Both the position numbers and the translations under genes were made by a program. Shown piece after piece: positions 27,901 through 36,200 of a stretch of DNA of 59,083 nucleotides. Under the pieces are notes generated by a model. That model worked only from the letters and a program-made list of their open reading frames with translations. It did no database searches and was not told the origin of the DNA. Origin of the DNA: Rhodococcoides kyotonense (GTDB lineage: Bacteria; Actinomycetota; Actinomycetes; Mycobacteriales; Mycobacteriaceae); NCBI RefSeq assembly GCF_900188125.1, contig NZ_FZOW01000028.1, positions 1 to 59,083 on the forward strand, given 5' to 3'. How positions within the stretch are numbered: the stretch's first letter is position 1; the number at the start of each line of letters is the position of its first letter.

Positions 27901-27944
27901 AGTCGTAGCCGCAGCGCAGCCTCGACAGCGTCCAACGATCGCAT
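21912..27944 (-). CDS. NRPS, C-A-PCP-E-C (2010 residues)
   Basis: This is a five-domain synthetase. The first C domain has QHIAWDG at about residue 166 (first His is Gln, catalytic second His kept). The A domain has YTSGTTGKPKG at about 641 and the NGKLD catalytic Lys near 990. The PCP has GGDSIS at about 1045. An epimerisation domain has HHLVVDGVSWR at about 1235 and TVGWFTSIYPV later. The final C domain has HHIISDG at about 1706. There is no thioesterase or reductase. The ATG at 27944 has an AGGAG site seven bases upstream; eleven codons further upstream are open but lack a good site. It heads the operon down to mbtN and has its own iron box. It may fill the MbtE position, but the domain set exceeds a simple C-A-PCP module. 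By-eye A-domain code is D-V-C-S-F-G-L-M-D, which I cannot assign. Confidence 0.9.
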   Translation of the reverse strand: MRSLDAVEAALRLRLLTEGVVTDGGAVPSRSNPERAVLSSAQQGVWTYQELVPDSVVYNLCLALTFDGLVDDLALEQAFAAVVERHEILRTTYHSDAAGSPYQRIHASLPHRSTRIDVGDGPDAVQRYRDLLDDLVAEPFDLAVESSLRLTVARMGDDRTVAIVLMQHIAWDGMTLQALSRDVEQFYRLALDGKLDAEPLALQVADFAEWENAEFDKTDQTPAVSFWENTWRSELDALQLPYDRRPAHASSRGARLDRSLDVAAAENLRGLSTRLRATPFEVFLAAYYVALRQITGQHDLVVGTTVANREAAGQELLIGNLSNMVALRFDSDDSRTFADLVGHVHQVKTDAFRHKHFPYEEVVRIAKRVNPTVGNQLFDTMVLFLDQKIDGPTLPGCTTTWELVDNGSALLPIAVEAFLLADRVDVQITFQTDLFGPETIARLHEYIDQVLTRATASTAIGDLAALSSSDSARVDRWTSGPAMEITPTTVDAMTREAAQKYPDRIAVVFGDVQLTYGQFDSAVNKFARALLDRGIRPGDFVAVHADRSEWLAVIVAGLLRAGGVYVPIDPDYPADRVEYIVDDARPAIVVRHLTAERTPPALNVPVLDLADPAVVAEIEDTDGDSVRQDELERQTVPGEPAYLIYTSGTTGKPKGVVIDHRAVSNRVQWMRNHFGMIETERVLQKTPIGFDVSVCEIIAAVSSGASLVLAQPGWWWMDAHALTDFIEKYRITVLSFVPTMLRAFLDAGTGDDRLRSVRFLFCGGEAVSPWLADEAGRAFDCPVIGLYGPSEATMDITYEDFSGITDDTQFRSSLIGIPESNSSVWVLDSALRQVPQGVTAELYVGGVQLAIGYHDRPGLTAGAFVANPFSEPGDRMYRTGDLVRWSPTGRLEFIGRADDQVKIRGHRIELGEIGTVLRQVPGVMSAAATAIPRDAGPVLAAYYIADTGTEEITDEQHADDIKSYLAQRLPSYMVPTILVKMTSLPFTANGKLDQKALPIPDFGDKSGTGRALRGETEHIVAEIVRATLEIPEATVLGADDDFLGLGGDSISAIRMAAALKKRGLHVTTKALFEARTIALIAAATEQSAVDDAPPLVVVETETGEVPLNPVAAMLIDKVVDYSGYCQATAVVTPADATADRLAEVLDKLVAAHPMLSASVGRGADGQAVFVVPEDPVTAALTEVVLPPDGSVEDVLAVQLRAAGSRMNPGVGHVVEVVWINRGNETPGRLLLVIHHLVVDGVSWRVIGDDLRRFWSGGGVDEVVSTSVKQWNTSLTDLALSSRFTEQIDFWSGPGVPEPTLGTRLFDPAVDLVSTVREVTVTLGPEETEALTDTVPRAFRCDLVDVQLAALVVAVRRHRGGGALSVNLERHGREEALFSDADLSDTVGWFTSIYPVTFTDSSVDMVDAIKSVKEDLLAVPDAGIGWGLLRWLNKDTRSLLSERTEPRVSFNYMGRFALGDEQTRDWGPAPEFPYLSGYADENMPSAAILDVNTVTLVDGDEARLEASFRFPEGVLTGVAAQEIADSWVTALREITAELRRDPQEHRTPSDVLAEGVTQLDLDGWQKQYGDVVDVYPLAPMQEAMYLAGVTSAGDVYSVQMLIGVRGDLDTPRLVESMNLVADRYPNLRVSIGLSRAGKPVGIVPAHIELEVRELDFATGVGDVPEALEQLLDEDMARHFDVSAGPLLRAMVVHLPDDEHLMVLTAHHIISDGWSGQLMPGEVFVDYATRVGSDALEPSTAFAEFVTLIRDRRQEADQAWARYLAPVSEPTIVAPEHSSGEMPVDHEFEIAPDIVERLRAIATDGATTLSSVCQLAWANVLRQFTGQRRIVFGEVVAGRPTDIDDIDSAVGSYANTVPRVFDLVDDRSWREHLDVLQRERVELMEYEQYSITEAHRVTGVRRLFDTMIAFQSYPSGRAEMERLLNRRGLDLVSFSARGESEHALRLTVFPDDGLRIVLSYAATSFDMSDVEIIESAFDGTLRSIAEQPDAPLGDADVLDENDQAYLTMRRSW

Positions 27945-27973
27945 CGACTTCTCCTCTTGTGAACCCCGGCAGA

Positions 27974-27992
27974 CCAAGTGAGCCTAACCTAA
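27974..27992. promoter_or_regulatory. IdeR iron box before the large NRPS operon
   Basis: CCAAGTGAGCCTAACCTAA matches the IdeR consensus at 14 of 19 positions, with the right half (CTAACCTAA) perfect. It lies 30 bases before the start of the NRPS at 27944 and would control the unit from there to mbtN. Confidence 0.75.
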
Positions 27993-28058
27993 TTCGCCCT
28001 GCGTGTGTCACGTAGCTTTTTTTGGAATCTCTTTACTCGAATCCGTTGGCGCAGTGGC

Positions 28059-29999
28059 TTACCGAGACGAAAGTCGGGCGCGCAGTGCTGCCAGCGCCGC
28101 CTCGTCGAGACCGGATGCAGCCATCGGCGCCACAGCATCCGGCGTGGTCGTCGGTTCGACAGTGGGGTGGTCGAGTTGCTCGGCCAGCTCTGCGACGGCT
28201 GGGTGGACGAACACCGTGTGCGGCTCGACGACGAATCCCGCGTCCTTCAACTGCGATACCAGGCGAAGCGCCGCAAGGCTGTCTCCTCCTAGTCCGAAGA
28301 AACTGTCCTCGCGGCCGATCGACACGTCGTCGCCGAGGGAAAGAACGACCCGCAGTGCGGCCACGACCGTTTCCTCGGTACCTGTCCGAGCCGGCCCCCC
28401 GAATCCCGATTGCCGCTCCACAGTCGGTTCCAGGAGCGCCTCACGGTCGATCTCACCGGATGCCGTCAGCGGGAGCCGATCCAGCCCTGTCACCGTCGCG
28501 GGTACGGCCACCGAAGGAAGCCTGTGACGCAACGAATCATGCGCGGCAAGGGCGGCGGCCGCGTCGCCGGTCACGTAGGCGTCGAGCCGGGGACCGTCGG
28601 CAGAGTCGCGCACCTCCACCACGCCGGGCGCCACCCCCTCGACCGCGTTCAGCACAGCTTCGACGTGGGCGAGGTCGACCGCACAACCGTGCACGACAGA
28701 CAACCGCGCCGCCGCGCGAGCCGGAGACTCGGGCAGCACGCCGATCGCCGTGTCCGAATCGATCGTGCCGATCGCCTCACCGAGACGATGCATGAAACCG
28801 GCGATGTCGTCGACGCCGCACAGGGCAGGCGTCATTCCCACCGACACAGACCACCCGTCGTCCTCGGATCGAAGGACGACAGCGAGATCCACGCCTGCCG
28901 GAACACCTGTACGACGCTCGACCGACGCGACGTGATGTCCGTTCAGGTTCAGCGGTATCGGGCCGACCGTGTCGATCTGCACGGCCACCTGGAACGGCGT
29001 CGTCCCACGCGTCCGAGACTCTTCGGACACCATCACACCCACTCGCTCGATCCGAGTCGAAGCGTGCGTACGCGCACTCTCGATGCGATCGGCAGCGAGG
29101 GCGAGAACCTCACGAGGTGTTCGGGTCCCGTCGAGCGTCACGCGGCAGACAAGCTGATTGGCGAAATGGCCGACCACCGCATCGTGCCGTGCGTCACGGA
29201 TCGCATCGAGAACACCGATCGCGATATCCGTGATGCCCCACTCACGATGCAGCGCAATGGCAGTCGCAGCGAGTACGGATGCCGTAGGGTCGTCCGCAGC
29301 AGGGCTCAGTCCGCCTGGAATTGGATACCAAAGATGCTCGCTCGCACGGGCCGTCGCGGCCAGCGCGAGAAAACGAGTCGGTACACCCGCCAAGTTCTCG
29401 ACCCAGTACGCGAGATCGGCGTCATCGGTGGCGGAGGCTTTGATCTGGTCGGCGGAAAAGTCTCGGTACTGCGCCACCTGCTCGGTCTCGAAGTCTGAAT
29501 TGTACGCTCGCACAATTGCTTCTGCGACGAGGAATGCCGATTTCAGGTCGCCGGCTACACGGTGGATCGTCAACTCCAGAACCGCTCCGACAGCGGATGG
29601 GTGGACTCGGACGCGGATCGGGACCTGCGTTTCCAGATCGAACGACGAGGCAGCTCCCCCCGGCACGTACGGTTCGTCCACGTACTCGATGAACGGCGCC
29701 GGTGTGTCCACTACCTTCTGGTACGGCATACGTCGGTCTGCCGGATACACCGTCCGAAGTATTTCCACGTTCTCGAGGACCTGCGTGCACGCCGACTCCA
29801 GTCGCTCGCGATCAGGAGCAGGGACGATCTCCCACACGACGGTGTCGTGGGAGAGCGACGGCCCGAGCGCCCGTTCCGCACGTATGGCTGCCTGTTGCGC
29901 CAGAGACAGGGGAACACGACTCGCACCCTGGCCGGGAACTCGCGAACTACGCTGATCCTCGTACCTTTTCGACAGACTTCGAATGCTGGATTCTGACAT
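28059..29999 (-). CDS. Degenerate NRPS protein: C(inactive?)-A remnant-PCP
   Basis: This 646-residue protein starts with a C-domain fold at about residues 25-430, but the active-site HHxxxDG reads HRVAGDL at about 144, so the catalytic second His is Arg. After it comes only the small C-terminal part of an adenylation domain (about 435-535, ending in PLTASGEIDREAL, where the catalytic Lys is Glu). The large A core with its YTSGSTG loop is absent, with no frameshift or stop visible. A normal carrier domain follows, FFGLGGDSLAALRL at about 570. It is intact as a gene: ATG at 29999 with GGGAG upstream and clean GC-rich codon use. It may serve as a carrier loaded in trans, or as a docking scaffold. 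It is divergent from the C-A-PCP gene at 30139 across an iron box. Confidence 0.85.
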   Translation of the reverse strand: MSESSIRSLSKRYEDQRSSRVPGQGASRVPLSLAQQAAIRAERALGPSLSHDTVVWEIVPAPDRERLESACTQVLENVEILRTVYPADRRMPYQKVVDTPAPFIEYVDEPYVPGGAASSFDLETQVPIRVRVHPSAVGAVLELTIHRVAGDLKSAFLVAEAIVRAYNSDFETEQVAQYRDFSADQIKASATDDADLAYWVENLAGVPTRFLALAATARASEHLWYPIPGGLSPAADDPTASVLAATAIALHREWGITDIAIGVLDAIRDARHDAVVGHFANQLVCRVTLDGTRTPREVLALAADRIESARTHASTRIERVGVMVSEESRTRGTTPFQVAVQIDTVGPIPLNLNGHHVASVERRTGVPAGVDLAVVLRSEDDGWSVSVGMTPALCGVDDIAGFMHRLGEAIGTIDSDTAIGVLPESPARAAARLSVVHGCAVDLAHVEAVLNAVEGVAPGVVEVRDSADGPRLDAYVTGDAAAALAAHDSLRHRLPSVAVPATVTGLDRLPLTASGEIDREALLEPTVERQSGFGGPARTGTEETVVAALRVVLSLGDDVSIGREDSFFGLGGDSLAALRLVSQLKDAGFVVEPHTVFVHPAVAELAEQLDHPTVEPTTTPDAVAPMAASGLDEAALAALRARLSSR

Positions 30000-30060
30000 T
30001 TCGGATCTCCCGCGACGATGCCGTGCCGCCACGATCGACCGACACGTACGAGCGCAGAGG

Positions 30061-30079
30061 ATAGCATAGGCTAAGTTAA
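30061..30079. promoter_or_regulatory. IdeR iron box, divergent NRPS promoter
   Basis: ATAGCATAGGCTAAGTTAA matches the IdeR consensus at 14 of 19 positions, including TAGGCTAA in the centre. It lies in the 139-base gap between two divergent NRPS genes and can control both. Confidence 0.72.
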
Positions 30080-30138
30080 CTACGGGCGTCGTCGACAGTC
30101 CGTTCGATTACCGCACATCGACATGTGGAGCACTCACC

Positions 30139-33100
30139 ATGACTTCCGATTTCGCCGATATCGTCGCCCTGTCGCCTCTGCAGCGCAGTATCTACTTCGT
30201 CAGTACAAGCACCTCGGGAGTCGACCCGTACAACGTCACGTTCTCGGTTCGAATCGAAGGGATCGAGTCCCTCGACTCCGTTCATTCCGCAGTGGACCAA
30301 CTCGTCGCACGGTACCCGCACCTCGCCGGACAGATACTTGCCGACGGCCTTCCACACCCGGTTCTGGTGGTTCCTTCGGATCCCCGGATCGATTGGGAGG
30401 AAATCGATTACAGGTCGGATCCTGATCCCGCCTCCAGGACTCGCGATCTGTACTTCGCCGAGGGGGCCCGTCGCTTCGATCTGGCCGCTGGTCCACTTGC
30501 GCGAGTGGCCGCTGCCCGCGTCGACGAGCGCGACTTCGAATTGATCTTCGCCATTCACCATGTCGTCGTAGATGGGTGGTCGGTGCCTGTTCTCTTCTCG
30601 GATCTCGTGGCGTTGCTGCACGGCGCAGGCGCGAGCCTGCCTGATCCCCCACTCATCCGTGAGCACGCAGCCTGGATCGCATCGCGGGACGACAACGAAG
30701 CCGTGCGCGCATGGACGAGCGAGTTCGCGGGCCTCGAATCGATGCCCGCAGTGGCACCGCCCGCGCCGGCCGATGCAGCGCTTCCGGTGACCGGTGAAGC
30801 ACGACTCGGCGACGCGCGCAGCGCTGCAGTGCATTCCTGGACTCGACGGCACGGTCTGACGATCAACACGGTGTTCCAACTGGCCTGGGCACGAGTTCTG
30901 TCCTCACTCGTCTCACGGGACGACGTCGTGTTCGCTCAGACGACGAACGGTCGGGATTCGTCGTTGCCGAACGCCGAACGCATGGTCGGCGCCTTGATCG
31001 CCACGATGCCGATACGCGTACAGGTCGACGACCACATGGTGACTGTGGCCGGAAGTGCTCTACAACAACGTATTTCACTACTCCGCCGACACGAGCACAT
31101 CGGCATCAACCGCATTGCACGTGCCGCGGGCGTCGACGCGCTGTTCGACACGCTGCTCGTGTTCGAGAACATGCCCATGGTCGGCGTGGATACCGTCGTC
31201 GACCTGCCCGGGTCTGCTCGCCTGATCACGGGACGAGTGGATTCTCTCAGCCATTTTCCCATCGTCGTGATGCCGATCGTCGTCGACGAACAAATCGTCG
31301 TTCGCGTCGAGATTCGACCGGATCTACTGGACCGATTCTCACCGGACACTCTTGCGCGGCGATTTCTCGCCGTCGTCGAACGTCTCACTCGAGCAACGAG
31401 CCTCGCGTCGGTCGACACCACAGTCGGCGGCGATCGTGCCGAGATCACCGGGCCCGCAGGAGACGGACGGATCGACCGATCGGTGCCCGAAGTACTACGA
31501 GACGTGATCGCTCGGACTCCCGACGGGATCGCCGTCGTCGATCGTCTCGGGACACAGACCTTCGCCGAATTCGGCGCGGCGGTCGACGCACTCGCATCGG
31601 ACCTCGTTGCTGCGGGGGTCCGACCGGGGGATGCCGTCGCCGTCGCGTTGGGACGGGATCGCCGTGTACTTCACGCCCCGTTCGCGATCGCGTCCGCAGG
31701 CGCATTCTGTGTTCATCTCGATCCCGCCACTCCTGCCCCTCGAATCGACCGGATACTCGAGATCGCCGGTGCCGAATTGCTTCTGGCAGAACCGCACATC
31801 GACGCAGCCGTTCGAATCGTCACCCCCGATGGCGAGGGCCGGATCGACTCCGGGCCGGCCGTGACCCTACCCACTTCTGCCGATCCGGCTGCACCGTTCT
31901 ACACCATTTTCACCTCGGGCACGACCGGCGTACCGAAAGGCGTGTCGACGTCGCACTCGGCACTGCTCGCACTGTGGCGGCATCACGACCGCCAGGTGTA
32001 TCGGCCGACGCAATCCACGCTGAAACGTCCGCTACGAGTCGGTCACAACTGGTCGACCGGTTTCGATGCGGCCTGGCAACCGACCGTCGCTCTGCTCAGT
32101 GGTCACTCCGTCGCACTCGTCTCCGAGGACGACCGAGCGGACCCCGCCCGCCTGCTGACATTCGTGATCGACAACGCCGTCGACTTCATGGAGTTCTCAC
32201 CGTCGATGTTTCTCCGTCTCGCGGAAGCAGGCCTTCTCGAAGGCACACGCGGATCCGAGACGTGCCCGTTGAAAATCCTGGGCCTCGGTGGTGAGGCAAT
32301 TTCGGCGGACACCTGGCAGCGATTGAAGGGCTTGTCGGACACACGGGTTCTGAACTTCTACGGACCCACCGAGGCCACTGTCGACGCCCTGATGGCGGAC
32401 GTCGCCGACCATGAGGTCACCACCATCGGAGTACCGCTCGACCGCATGGCGGCCTCGGTTCTCGACCATCGCCTGAGGCCGGTGCCCACCGGCGGTGTCG
32501 GCGAGCTCTACCTGTCCGGCCCGCAGATCGCATGCGGATACCTGGGACTGCCTGCACTCACCGCCACCACCTTCGTCGCAGCCGAGAACGGCCGGCGCCG
32601 ATACCGCACAGGCGATCTCGTGGGTCTGCGGACCAGCCCGGGTCTCGCTTACCTCGGCCGCGGAGACAGTCAAGCGAAGATCAACGGGTATCGGGTCGAG
32701 CTCGGCGAGGTCGCGGCAGCCCTCCGGCAGTTGGACGAGGTGCGGTCCGCCGAGGTGGTGGTCGACGTGCGCCGGGGACGTTCCCGGCTCGCAGCACTCG
32801 TCGTGTCCGCGTCGACCGCACGCGAGCTCAGAGCGAAGCTCGTACATCGTCTGCCGCACTTCATGATTCCGACGCGGATCGTTCACGTCGAGTCGATCCC
32901 GCTCAACCGCAACGACAAGCTCGACACTGCAGCGGTGGCCGCGATACTGGACGTGGCCGTAGCAGGCAGTGCTGCAGAAGAACCGGTCACCGTCGCAGAG
33001 AAGGTTCTCGCGGAAGCGACTGGGCTCACTGTGACCGACCCTCTCGCCGATCAGGGCTTGGACAGCCTCGCGGTCATGGATCTGGTGACCACGCTACGAC

Positions 33101-33180
33101 GCGCGGGCTACACCGTCGCACCCGAGGATGTCCTCGGAGCGGTCGATCTTCGGGAATTGGCGGCGCTGCTCGACGAGTGA
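30139..33180 (+). CDS. NRPS, single module C-A-PCP (1013 residues)
   Basis: The C domain has an intact HHVVVDGWS at about residue 139. The A domain has FTSGTTGVPKG at about 591, NFYGPTEAT at about 738, and the C-terminal catalytic Lys region LNRNDKLD at about 920. The PCP ends the protein with GLDSLAV at about 972. It has no thioesterase. It is the only NRPS of the cluster on the plus strand and looks like an additional extension module compared with the MbtB/E/F set. The by-eye A-domain code is D-A-Q-E-G-G-F-V-D, for which I have no confident substrate. It is convergent with mbtB, with a hairpin between. Confidence 0.9.
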   Translation: MTSDFADIVALSPLQRSIYFVSTSTSGVDPYNVTFSVRIEGIESLDSVHSAVDQLVARYPHLAGQILADGLPHPVLVVPSDPRIDWEEIDYRSDPDPASRTRDLYFAEGARRFDLAAGPLARVAAARVDERDFELIFAIHHVVVDGWSVPVLFSDLVALLHGAGASLPDPPLIREHAAWIASRDDNEAVRAWTSEFAGLESMPAVAPPAPADAALPVTGEARLGDARSAAVHSWTRRHGLTINTVFQLAWARVLSSLVSRDDVVFAQTTNGRDSSLPNAERMVGALIATMPIRVQVDDHMVTVAGSALQQRISLLRRHEHIGINRIARAAGVDALFDTLLVFENMPMVGVDTVVDLPGSARLITGRVDSLSHFPIVVMPIVVDEQIVVRVEIRPDLLDRFSPDTLARRFLAVVERLTRATSLASVDTTVGGDRAEITGPAGDGRIDRSVPEVLRDVIARTPDGIAVVDRLGTQTFAEFGAAVDALASDLVAAGVRPGDAVAVALGRDRRVLHAPFAIASAGAFCVHLDPATPAPRIDRILEIAGAELLLAEPHIDAAVRIVTPDGEGRIDSGPAVTLPTSADPAAPFYTIFTSGTTGVPKGVSTSHSALLALWRHHDRQVYRPTQSTLKRPLRVGHNWSTGFDAAWQPTVALLSGHSVALVSEDDRADPARLLTFVIDNAVDFMEFSPSMFLRLAEAGLLEGTRGSETCPLKILGLGGEAISADTWQRLKGLSDTRVLNFYGPTEATVDALMADVADHEVTTIGVPLDRMAASVLDHRLRPVPTGGVGELYLSGPQIACGYLGLPALTATTFVAAENGRRRYRTGDLVGLRTSPGLAYLGRGDSQAKINGYRVELGEVAAALRQLDEVRSAEVVVDVRRGRSRLAALVVSASTARELRAKLVHRLPHFMIPTRIVHVESIPLNRNDKLDTAAVAAILDVAVAGSAAEEPVTVAEKVLAEATGLTVTDPLADQGLDSLAVMDLVTTLRRAGYTVAPEDVLGAVDLRELAALLDE

Positions 33181-33204
33181 ACGCAATGTCGCGACCCCGA
33201 TGAC

Positions 33205-33237
33205 GTGGCCGAGTGCATCGGATCGACACTCGACCAC
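33205..33237. terminator. Hairpin between convergent NRPS genes
   Basis: Arms of 11 bases at 33205-33215 and 33227-33237 pair with one mismatch (a G-T pair in RNA) around an 11-base loop. It lies in the 69-base gap between the stop codons of the C-A-PCP gene and mbtB, so it could terminate both transcripts. Confidence 0.5.
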
Positions 33238-33249
33238 GCCACCCGGGGA

Positions 33250-36200
33250 TCAGCTCTGCGTCGTCAGCTCCGTCGCCGAACCGGTTGCGATTCCAGCGAT
33301 GTCGACCAGAATGCCCGCGACCTGCTCCAGCTGTTCGCTTCGGTCCTGCGTACGCAGCCGCGCCGCCAGTGCACGCACGGTTCGGGCGTCGAACACATCG
33401 CTGATCGTGACCGCGGGCACGAGCAACATGCCGCGGACCTTGGCGACGAATATCGTTGCCATGATCGAGTTTCCACCCGCTTCGAAGAAGTCGGTCTCCA
33501 CACCGAGTGACTCGACTTCGAGGATTTGTTCCATCAGATAGGCCAGTGCCGCCTCGACGTCGTCGCCCGGAGGTACGTACGAATTCCGCACCGTCCCGTC
33601 CGTCGAATCACGAAGAATCGCGAGAATCGCTGCGCGATCGACCTTTCCGTTACCGGTGACGGGCACGGTGTCGAGCACGTCGACGGATTCGGGAATCATG
33701 TAGTCCGGAAGCAACACCGACAGCCCTTCGAGCAATTCCTCCGCAACGAGTCCGGTCCCGTGCGCTGCGGCGACGAGTCGCGCAGAAGTACCGATGCCGA
33801 CGACGGCGGCCACCGCAGTCTCGACGCCCGAGAGCCGCTTCATGGCAACCTCGATCTCGCCGAGTTCCACTCGGTAGCCGCGAATCTTGACCTGATGATC
33901 CGCACGGCCCAAGAAGTCGAGCGTCCCGTCCGGTAGATAGCGTCCCATGTCACCGGTGCGATACCACCGCTGTCCTTCGTATGTCACGAACCGGTCGGAC
34001 GTCCGATCGGGGTCTCCTCGATAGCCCTGCGCGACGCCGCGACCGCCGATCCAGATCTCGCCACGCACCCAATCCGGGCAGTCCTCGCCGCGGGAGTTGA
34101 CCACTCGGCACGCGACGCCGTTCATCGGCACGCCGTAGGGCACGTACGTCCAGTTCGGTGATTCGTCGGTGACTTCACAGATCGTGGAGTGGATGGCAGT
34201 CTCCGTAGTCCCGCCGAGACCGATGAACCGTAGCCCGGGGACCGACGTCCTGAGACGTCGAGCCACTGCAGCGTCGACGCGATCGCCTCCGGTGAGAATC
34301 ACGCGGAGGCGTGCGATGTCATCGGCGGATGCCGTGTCGGCGAGCATGGTGATCAGGCCAGGTGCGGCGTTGACGACGGTCACGCCGAACCTGCGAATCA
34401 TTGTGCTCCAGGCGTGCGCGTCGCGACTCATGGACGCGTCGACGCACGCGAGTGTCCCACCAAGTCCCAAAGTTGCGAAGATGTCGAACACGGACAGGTC
34501 GAATTCGAGCGCCGAAAGTCCGATGAGACAGTCGTCGTCCGTCAGGTCGACATGACCCGTGATGGCGTCGATGGTGGCGGCCGCCGCAGAGTGCGACACC
34601 TCGACTCCCTTCGGCTCCCCCGTCGATCCCGACGTGAACAGCACGTACGCAAGCGCATTCGGCGCGACAGTGGCGCGAGCTACGGCCGGTGTCGCCCGGA
34701 GCGCGTCGGAAAAGTCCAGTCGCCGAGCCGGCGCCGGGAGTTCGACGCCATCGTCGGCGATCGCGATCCGAACGTCGCCACGTTCGAGAATCTTGGCCTT
34801 CCGTTCGACCGGCTGGTCGATGCCGACGGGCAAGTAGACACCCCCGGCGGCCAGTACGCCGAGTACCGCGACGACCTGACGATGCCCCTTGGGCACCACG
34901 ACAGCCACGGTGTCGCCCGGAACCACTCCCGTGGCAGTCAAGCTCGCCGCGACACGCAGAGCATCCGCGGCCAGGTCGCCGTACGAGTAGGAATCGTCCT
35001 CGCCCCAGCGCAACGCTCTCCGCTCGGGTCGGATGGCCGCCAGGTCGAAGAATCTGTCGTGCAGCGTACGGGCCGGTAGTTCGGCAGTCACACCGGCGTT
35101 CGCCTGATTCCGACGTCTCGACTGCTCGACAGGCAGAACAGCCGGCGTTGTTGCAGTCCAGTCGTATTCGGGCGCGAGGGCGTTCTCGATCATGTCCACG
35201 TAGCGCGCGAACATCGTCTCGACCACACCTGCGGGGAGCGCGTCACGGCGCACATCCCAGTTGATCAGGATTCCACCACCGATCTCGACCACCTGCGCAT
35301 CGAGATCGACCTGAGGTCCTTGCGACAAGATCCAGACCGGATCACCGAAGACGTCGGTCACAGTGTCGGAAAACAACTCCCCGAGACCGAGACCGGAAGT
35401 GAAGACCACGGAAGGCGTGATCGGACTGCCCCGGTGTCGGCCGATGTCTCGCAGCACTTCCAATCCCTCGTATGCGCTGTGCGACGACGCCGTGTGGAGG
35501 ATGTGCTGGAAACGGCGAGCCCGCGAGAGCGCGGAATGCGCGTCGGTGAGGTCGACGTCGAGCAGAACCGAATTGGTGAAATCGCCGACGACGCGATCCA
35601 CGTCGGGGTGCAACTGTTCGCGGTTGAACAGTGGCACGTTGAGCAGAAGCTGCTGAGAGCTGGACCATTCGGCGAGCACTTCGCAGAACAAGCCGCCCAG
35701 AACGACAGCAGGTGTCAGTCCATGGCCGAACGCGACATCGTGCAGTCGCTGCTTCTGGGCGGCATCGAATCGGTGGTGCACGCGCACGCTGCGTCCGACA
35801 TCGGTGCGTTCCGCTTCGGGGATCGTCGGGAGTGCAGGAACGTCGGGCAGCGTGTCGATCCGATCGTCCCACCATGTTCGGTCTCGTTCGATCGTGGATC
35901 GGTCGGCCGCGCGTGCCTTGTCCGCGAGATACCGTCGGTACGTGTAGTCGATCGGGGCGAGAGCGTCGGCGTCGGATACATAGAGATCCGCAAGATCGGC
36001 GAGAATCCGTCGATAGCTCATGGCGTCGGCAGCGAGCATGTCGACGTCGACGTGTACTCGGTGACGACCATCCGGCAGCACGCTGACCGAGAAATCCACG
36101 ACCTGGCCCGCAGCGACATCCATGAACTGGTGGCTCTTGGCCTCGCGTGTGTCCGCGAGAGCCTGCGTCACCGCGCCCGGTTCCAGACCGGACAGATCCT

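Noticed and set aside
22125..27908. A 1927-codon open frame on the plus strand, opposite the 2010-residue NRPS.
   Set aside because: It is the antisense shadow of a GC-rich gene. Its translation is Arg/His/Gly/Asp-rich with no domain pattern, while the minus strand has complete NRPS motifs throughout.
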